Positions 59,333-64,000 of a stretch of DNA of 64,000 bases are shown here, piece after piece. Every line of letters starts with the position of its first letter. The stretch's first letter is position 1. Source of the DNA: Flavobacterium quisquiliarum (GTDB taxonomy: Bacteria > Bacteroidota > Bacteroidia > Flavobacteriales > Flavobacteriaceae); NCBI RefSeq assembly GCF_019308285.1, contig NZ_WWEM01000011.1:124001-188000 (forward strand). The letters are read 5' to 3'. The notes under the pieces are model-generated. The model worked only from the letters and a program-made list of their open reading frames with translations. It was not told the origin of the DNA and ran no database searches. The translations under genes and the position numbers were made by a program.

Positions 59333-62170
59333 TTAATGTGCTTCTAACCAGTCTTTACCCATTCCAAGTTCAACTTCTAAAGGAACAGACATTTTAAAAG
59401 CATTTTCCATTTCATGTTTAATCATTGGCTGGATTTTTTCGAGTTCATCGTTGTGAACATCGAACACAAGCTCATCATGTACCTGAAGTAACATTTTAGA
59501 TTTCCAGTTTTCGTCACGAAGTTTTTTGTGGATATTAATCATAGCAATTTTAATCACATCGGCAGCACTTCCTTGGATTGGTGCGTTTACAGCATTTCGT
59601 TCAGCGGCACTTCTTACTACGGCATTTGCAGAATTAATATCTTTTAAATAGCGACGGCGTCCTAAAATAGTTTGTACATAACCTTTTTCGCGTGCAAATT
59701 CAACTTGTTCAGAAATATATGATTTAAGACGTGGATAAGTTTTGTAATAAGCATCAATCAAAGCAGCACTTTCGCTTCTGGATAATGAAGTCTGATTGCT
59801 TAATCCAAAAGCAGAAACACCGTAGATGATTCCGAAGTTTACCGTTTTAGCGTTGCTTCTTTGTTCGCGTGAAACTTCTTCTAAAGCTACGTTAAAAACT
59901 TTAGCAGCAGTTGCTTTATGAATGTCTTCACCGTCTTGGAAAGCTTTTATCATATTTTCTTCACCACTCAAAGCGGCAATAATTCGTAATTCAATCTGCG
60001 AGTAATCGGCAGAGATTAAAGTGTAATTTTCATCGCGCGCTACAAAAGCTTTACGAATCTGACGGCCTCTTTCAGTACGAATTGGAATATTCTGTAAGTT
60101 CGGATTGTTAGAACTCAAACGTCCTGTTGCAGCAACAGTCTGCATATAATCGGTATGAACGCGTTGCGTTTTTTTATCAACTTGTTCTGGTAAAGCTAAA
60201 ATATAAGTGCTTTGTAGTTTTACCATCTGACGCCAATCCAAAATTTGTTTTACGATTGGGTTATCGTTTGCTAAATAAGTTAGAACTTCTTCTCCAGTCG
60301 CGTATTGACCTGTTTTAGTTTTCTTTTGTTTAGCGCCTCCAATTTTCATTTTGTCAAATAAGATATCTCCTAGTTGTTTCGGAGAAGCCAAATTGAATTT
60401 CTCGCCGGCAGTTTCATAGATTTGTTCTTCAAGAGATTTGATTTCAACATCCATCTCTTTAGACATTTCTTTTAAGAAATCAACATCCAAACGAATTCCT
60501 TCGGTTTCCATTGCAGCTAAAACACTGACTAATGGAATTTCGATTTCGTCAAACAACTTTTTAGTCTCTGTTTTGTCTAATTCAGTGGTGAAGATTTCTT
60601 TTAACTGTAAAGTAATATCAGCATCTTCTGCGGCATATTCTTTAATATCTTCTAAAGGAACATCACGCATCGAAAGCTGATTTTTTCCTTTTTTACCAAT
60701 TAAAGTTTCAATAGATTTTGGAGAATACTTTAAATAGGTTTCTGCCAAAATATCCATATTATGACGCATATCCGGATTGATCAGATAATGCGCGATCATC
60801 GTGTCGAAAAGTTTTCCTTTTACAGTTACGCCATAATTAGAAAGAATTTTTAAATCGTATTTTAAATTCTGACCTATTTTCTCAATGTTTTCATTTTCAA
60901 AAAACGGAACAAATTTTTCAAGCAAAGCTTTTGCTTCTTCTTGATTTTCTGGAAACGGAACATAAAATGCTTTTCCTTTTTCATAAGAAAACGACATTCC
61001 AACCAATTCTGCATGTAAAGCATCAATTCCTGTAGTTTCGGTATCAAAACAAACTGAAGTCTGTTTTTCTAAATTCTGCAAAAGCAGTTTTACACCTAAA
61101 TCACCTTGAACTGTCTGGTAAGAATGTGGAGTATCTTCTAAAGTATTGTAGAATGAGGTTCTTGGAGCATCTGCATGATCTTCTGTTAAAGTGCTTCCAA
61201 AAAGATCAAATTGGTCTTCGTTTTTAGGCTGTGGTTTTTTATACAATTTAGCATCAGAAACTGGAGTTGCAGTCTGCGTTCCATCTGTTTTAAACAAATT
61301 ATCAAACTGTTCCGCCATTCTTCTGAATTCTAATTCTTGAAAAATAGCATCTGTTTTTTCGATATCTGGACGAGAAAGCTCGTAATCATCTTCATTAAAA
61401 GTAACATTGCAATCTGTAATAATCGCAGCCAATTTTTTAGAAAGAATTCCTTTTTCCTTATTGGCTTCAATGTTTTCTTTCATTTTACCTTTCAGCTTAT
61501 CTGTATTTGCCAAAAGGTTTTCCATGGTTCCAAATTCTTTCAGGAATTTTTTAGCAGTCACTTCACCAACTCCAGGAAGTCCCGGAATATTATCGACAGC
61601 ATCACCCATCATTCCAAGAAAATCAATTACCTGCTCTGGTCTTTCGATTTCAAATTTTGCCAAAACTTCAGGAACTCCCCAAATTTCGATTCCGTTACCC
61701 ATACGGGCTGGTTTGTACATAAAAATGTTCTCAGAAACTAATTGTGCAAAATCCTTATCTGGAGTTACCATAAAAACTTTGTAATTCTGTTTTTCGGCTT
61801 GTTTGGCGATTGTTCCAATTAAGTCGTCAGCTTCACAGCCTTCTACTTCAATAATCGGAATGTGCATCGCTTTTAGTAATTCCTGAATATAAGGAACGGC
61901 AATTTTTATAGCTTCTGGCGTTTCATCGCGATTGGCTTTATATTCAACGAACATTTCGGTTCTTACATGACTTCCGCCTTTATCAAAAGCAACAGCCAAA
62001 TGATCTGGTTTTTCTCTTTTAATAACATCCAAAAGTGAGTTCATAAAACCCATAATTGCAGATGTATCCATCCCTTTTGAGTTGATTCTCGGGTTTTTAA
62101 TAAAGGCATAATAACCACGAAAAATTAGTGCATAAGCATCTAGAAGAAAAAGGCGTTTTTGAGTCGACAT
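59333..62170 (-). CDS. polA: DNA polymerase I
   Basis: A 945-residue enzyme with all three domains: 5'-3' exonuclease (residues 1-290, FLGMMGDAVDNIPGLPGVGEVTAKKFL), 3'-5' exonuclease (FDTETTGIDALHAELVGMSFS, with the DxE pair intact, so proofreading active), and polymerase (SADYSQIELRIIAALSGE, RRYLKDINS, LLQVHDELVFDV). Length is typical. It is used for Okazaki-fragment processing and repair. Confidence 0.97.
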   Translation of the reverse strand: MSTQKRLFLLDAYALIFRGYYAFIKNPRINSKGMDTSAIMGFMNSLLDVIKREKPDHLAVAFDKGGSHVRTEMFVEYKANRDETPEAIKIAVPYIQELLKAMHIPIIEVEGCEADDLIGTIAKQAEKQNYKVFMVTPDKDFAQLVSENIFMYKPARMGNGIEIWGVPEVLAKFEIERPEQVIDFLGMMGDAVDNIPGLPGVGEVTAKKFLKEFGTMENLLANTDKLKGKMKENIEANKEKGILSKKLAAIITDCNVTFNEDDYELSRPDIEKTDAIFQELEFRRMAEQFDNLFKTDGTQTATPVSDAKLYKKPQPKNEDQFDLFGSTLTEDHADAPRTSFYNTLEDTPHSYQTVQGDLGVKLLLQNLEKQTSVCFDTETTGIDALHAELVGMSFSYEKGKAFYVPFPENQEEAKALLEKFVPFFENENIEKIGQNLKYDLKILSNYGVTVKGKLFDTMIAHYLINPDMRHNMDILAETYLKYSPKSIETLIGKKGKNQLSMRDVPLEDIKEYAAEDADITLQLKEIFTTELDKTETKKLFDEIEIPLVSVLAAMETEGIRLDVDFLKEMSKEMDVEIKSLEEQIYETAGEKFNLASPKQLGDILFDKMKIGGAKQKKTKTGQYATGEEVLTYLANDNPIVKQILDWRQMVKLQSTYILALPEQVDKKTQRVHTDYMQTVAATGRLSSNNPNLQNIPIRTERGRQIRKAFVARDENYTLISADYSQIELRIIAALSGEENMIKAFQDGEDIHKATAAKVFNVALEEVSREQRSNAKTVNFGIIYGVSAFGLSNQTSLSRSESAALIDAYYKTYPRLKSYISEQVEFAREKGYVQTILGRRRYLKDINSANAVVRSAAERNAVNAPIQGSAADVIKIAMINIHKKLRDENWKSKMLLQVHDELVFDVHNDELEKIQPMIKHEMENAFKMSVPLEVELGMGKDWLEAH

Positions 62171-62247
62171 ATTAAAAATATTAGTCTGTAAAAATAAACA
62201 ATTGGGTTTTAAAAACAGATTTGTTCATGAAAATTAATTTTTTTGAA

Positions 62248-62266
62248 ACCATATAACTTATATGGT
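62248..62266. other. Short perfect palindrome
   Basis: ACCATATA-ACT-TATATGGT lies in the divergent region between polA and a small exported protein gene; possible operator. Nothing else is evident in this 225-base gap. Confidence 0.5.
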
Positions 62267-62395
62267 AGAAAAACAGCGAAGAGTTAATATCAAGTTAAAA
62301 TGTTTAGCGATGGTGCTTTCTTCATGTTTTCTTCATTTTGTGAGGGTAATTTCGAAGTGTAAAATAAAAGTTATTCATTTAAATACTTAGAAATC

Positions 62396-62593
62396 ATGAG
62401 AAATTTATTGATGTTACTCGTAGCAGTTTTAGGAACAAGTGTTATGGTTCACGCTTTCCCAGCAAAAACAGGAAAAGAAACTCCTGCAAAAGAAGTAAAA
62501 GCCACAAAACATCGTAAACACAAAACTGATAAAAAAGCAAAATCAGAAAAAAGTGAAGCTCCAAAAACAGAAACTGCACCAATGAAAAAATAA
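62396..62593 (+). CDS. Small exported lysine-rich peptide, 65 residues
   Basis: Signal peptide MRNLLMLLVAVLGTSVMVHA followed by a very basic, Lys/Thr/Ala/Pro-rich, probably unfolded tail (KATKHRKHKTDKKAKSEKS). No family recognised; it resembles short exported Lys-rich proteins of other flavobacteria, some found near two-component systems, as here. Ends in a terminator, then the response-regulator gene follows. Confidence 0.6.
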   Translation: MRNLLMLLVAVLGTSVMVHAFPAKTGKETPAKEVKATKHRKHKTDKKAKSEKSEAPKTETAPMKK

Positions 62594-62668
62594 GATACTT
62601 TTTGTTTTGTTTTCGAATGATTGTAAGGAAACAAAACAGGAAGGATAATTATGAAGAATGCAGATGGT

Positions 62669-62699
62669 AAAAGCTGATGAAGAAATTTATCAGCTTTTT
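62669..62699 (+). terminator. Terminator after the lysine-rich peptide gene
   Basis: AAAAGCTGAT pairs with ATCAGCTTTT, followed by T and G. Confidence 0.75.
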
Positions 62700-62773
62700 G
62701 CGTTAATGTTTTTACAAAGCAGACTTTTCTTCTTTTTAAATGATTAATTTTAATTACGCTTAAGTATATTTTT

Positions 62774-63448
62774 ATGAATATTTTGATTGTTGAAGATAAT
62801 CGAGAACTTGCAGTAGAAGTTTATGATTTTTTGTGTAATGTGGGTTATATCTGCAAGATTACACACACTTGTGCCGATGCTTTAGAAGAATTTGCCAGTA
62901 ACGATTATGATGCAATGCTTTTGGATTTAGGTCTTCCAGATGGCGATGGTTTTGAGGTACTGCAAACCGTTAGAAAAACAAAATCAAAAATGGCAGTTAT
63001 TGTCTTAACAGCAAGAGGTGAACTAGATGACAGAATTAACGGTTTACATCTTGGAGCCGATGATTATTTGACTAAACCTTTTGCCTTGACAGAACTTAGT
63101 GCAAGATTATTTGCTGTGATTAGAAGAATTCACGGATTTACTTTAAATAATCTTACCATTCACGGTTTTGTTCTGCAGCTTCAGGATTATAAAGTGAGTT
63201 TCAATGATAATCCAATCAATTTGACAAAAAAGGAATTTGATATTTTTCAATATTTAGTTTTAAACAAAAATCGGGTAATAACACGTTTACAGCTTACGGA
63301 ACACATTTGGGGAGATATTCTGGAAGTCAATTCCGATTCTAATTTTATTGATGTTCATGTTAGAAATCTCCGAAAAAAACTAGACAAACATGCGCCAATC
63401 GATTGGTTTGAAACTGTGCGAAATGTAGGTTATCGTATAAACGAATAA
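62774..63448 (+). CDS. OmpR-family response regulator
   Basis: A 224-residue regulator: receiver domain with phospho-acceptor D51 (AMLLDLGLPDGD), acidic pair ED at residues 7-8, and K in DDYLTKPF; then a winged-helix DNA-binding domain (LTKKEFDIFQYLVLNKNRVITRLQLTEHIWG, NFIDVHVRNLRKKL, VGYRIN). It is followed after 9 bases by a histidine kinase, its likely partner. The small Lys-rich peptide upstream is a possible target. Confidence 0.95.
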   Translation: MNILIVEDNRELAVEVYDFLCNVGYICKITHTCADALEEFASNDYDAMLLDLGLPDGDGFEVLQTVRKTKSKMAVIVLTARGELDDRINGLHLGADDYLTKPFALTELSARLFAVIRRIHGFTLNNLTIHGFVLQLQDYKVSFNDNPINLTKKEFDIFQYLVLNKNRVITRLQLTEHIWGDILEVNSDSNFIDVHVRNLRKKLDKHAPIDWFETVRNVGYRINE

Positions 63449-63457
63449 AGTATTCTT

Positions 63458-64000
63458 GTGAAAATAAAACATCAATTAGCTATTTTTAATGCACTGACAA
63501 GATTGTTGGTGATCTTAATTTTATGGCTGATGCTTCCTATTTTGGTAAAAAATGTGGTTTATCATCATATTAATAATAGCCTTCTGGAGAAAAAGAAGAA
63601 GTTTATTGAGCATTTAAATCCAGAAGAAATTAATGAGTTTTTAGAGAATCCCGATGATTCAACTGAGACTTTCTCGGAGTTTTCTACACTTCACAGCGAA
63701 TTTTTAGTGCTTTCGCGTGTTCCAATAAATCCACGGCAGAAGAAAACAACTTTTAGTAACGAAAATCGTGTAATTGAAGGTGAGGAAAATGAATATCGAA
63801 TTCTACAGCATCATTTTACTTATGAAGGCGAAGATTATCAGCTGGAAATTGGAAGCAGTTTGAGTGAAGTCAATGACTTAACTTTTGTGATTCGATTTTT
63901 TATATTGATTGTTTTTGTAGTTATTCTACTCATTACATTTTTGGCAGATACTTTTTATATAGAATACCTTCTTAAACCTTTCTATAAAATTATCGATAGA
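63458..64000 (+). CDS. Sensor histidine kinase (N-terminal part, cut by window end)
   Basis: An open frame of 181 codons starting with GTG at 63458 runs to the window end. The translated N-terminus is basic and hydrophobic (KHQLAIFNALTRLLVILILW, first membrane segment), then an extracytoplasmic domain of about 110 residues with many charged residues, then a second membrane segment (FFILIVFVVILLITFLADTF) and the beginning of a linker (EYLLKPFYKIIDR) as found ahead of HisKA domains. The catalytic domains would lie beyond the window. It is co-transcribed with the OmpR-type regulator upstream. Confidence 0.85.
   Translation, partial: MKIKHQLAIFNALTRLLVILILWLMLPILVKNVVYHHINNSLLEKKKKFIEHLNPEEINEFLENPDDSTETFSEFSTLHSEFLVLSRVPINPRQKKTTFSNENRVIEGEENEYRILQHHFTYEGEDYQLEIGSSLSEVNDLTFVIRFFILIVFVVILLITFLADTFYIEYLLKPFYKIIDR

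Noticed and set aside
61337..61784. Open frames of 125-134 codons on + within polA
   Set aside because: They are antisense to the conserved 5'-3' exonuclease domain of DNA polymerase I, and have no recognisable domain.

Overview
The window is AT-rich chromosomal DNA of a Flavobacterium-type bacterium (Bacteroidota, class Flavobacteriia). The signs are TAnnTTTG promoter elements instead of the sigma-70 type, many secreted proteins and lipoproteins with flavobacterial signal peptides, GLPGLI-family proteins, TonB-dependent outer-membrane receptors, a bacterial geranylgeranylglyceryl-phosphate synthase, and many short palindromic intergenic repeats. I see no rRNA, tRNA, CRISPR array, prophage or intact transposase gene.

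Layout. (1) 1-8335: the downstream end of a polysaccharide utilisation locus, all on +, with three GH30 enzymes (the first cut by the window edge), a GH16 endoglucanase lipoprotein, a secreted EEP-fold hydrolase and a GH3 beta-glucosidase. The set fits breakdown of a beta-1,3/beta-1,6-glucan such as laminarin or fungal glucan; any SusC/SusD pair would lie upstream. (2) 8616-12099: a transglutaminase-like protein, a small unknown and a Nudix-derived regulator. (3) 12159-14818: an alkylation-damage cluster on - with an AraC-HTH/methyltransferase Ada lacking its N-terminal domain, a 2OG-Fe(II) oxygenase, a free-standing Ada zinc domain and AlkB. (4) 14929-20210: small accessory genes (GNAT, SMR transporter, WG-repeat protein, several unknowns). 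(5) 20325-27963: ahcY, a phosphopantetheinyl transferase, a Crp/Fnr-membrane protein-truncated haemoglobin group, GGGP synthase, PnuC with a NadR-like kinase fused to DUF4301, and ArfB. (6) 28034-35645: a TPP riboswitch driving a TonB-dependent receptor, then a small secreted cysteine-containing protein, two GLPGLI proteins and a large outer-membrane receptor, and a degenerate Rieske-like lipoprotein. (7) 35738-41038: greA with a leader hairpin, HIT protein, orphan histidine kinase, flavin reductase, DUF3127, Aat and MOSC proteins. (8) 41035-48620: the thiamine biosynthesis operon on -, ordered thiS-thiC-thiE2-thiD-thiE-thiG-(GxxExxY)-thiH-thiF, behind its own TPP riboswitch. (9) 48698-64000: tag, a lipoprotein, a queuosine-precursor transporter, an M3 peptidase, rplM-rpsI-rpsB-tsf, two Tat-exported ferritin-like proteins, a LacI regulator, polA, a lysine-rich exported peptide and a two-component system cut by the window end.

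How parts work together. The two TPP riboswitches tie thiamine uptake (receptor at 28245) to thiamine synthesis (41035-48447). The glycosidases form a secreted or surface glucan-degrading chain ending with GH3. The alkylation genes look like a split Ada regulon. The most unusual features are non-coding or hybrid: a GxxExxY gene bracketed by 29-bp inverted repeats and sitting cleanly between thiG and thiH; a palindromic element inside the coding sequence of a thiE-like gene; a terminator-like hairpin at the very start of the greA transcript; and a strong terminator between a secreted cysteine-containing protein gene and its GLPGLI/receptor neighbours.
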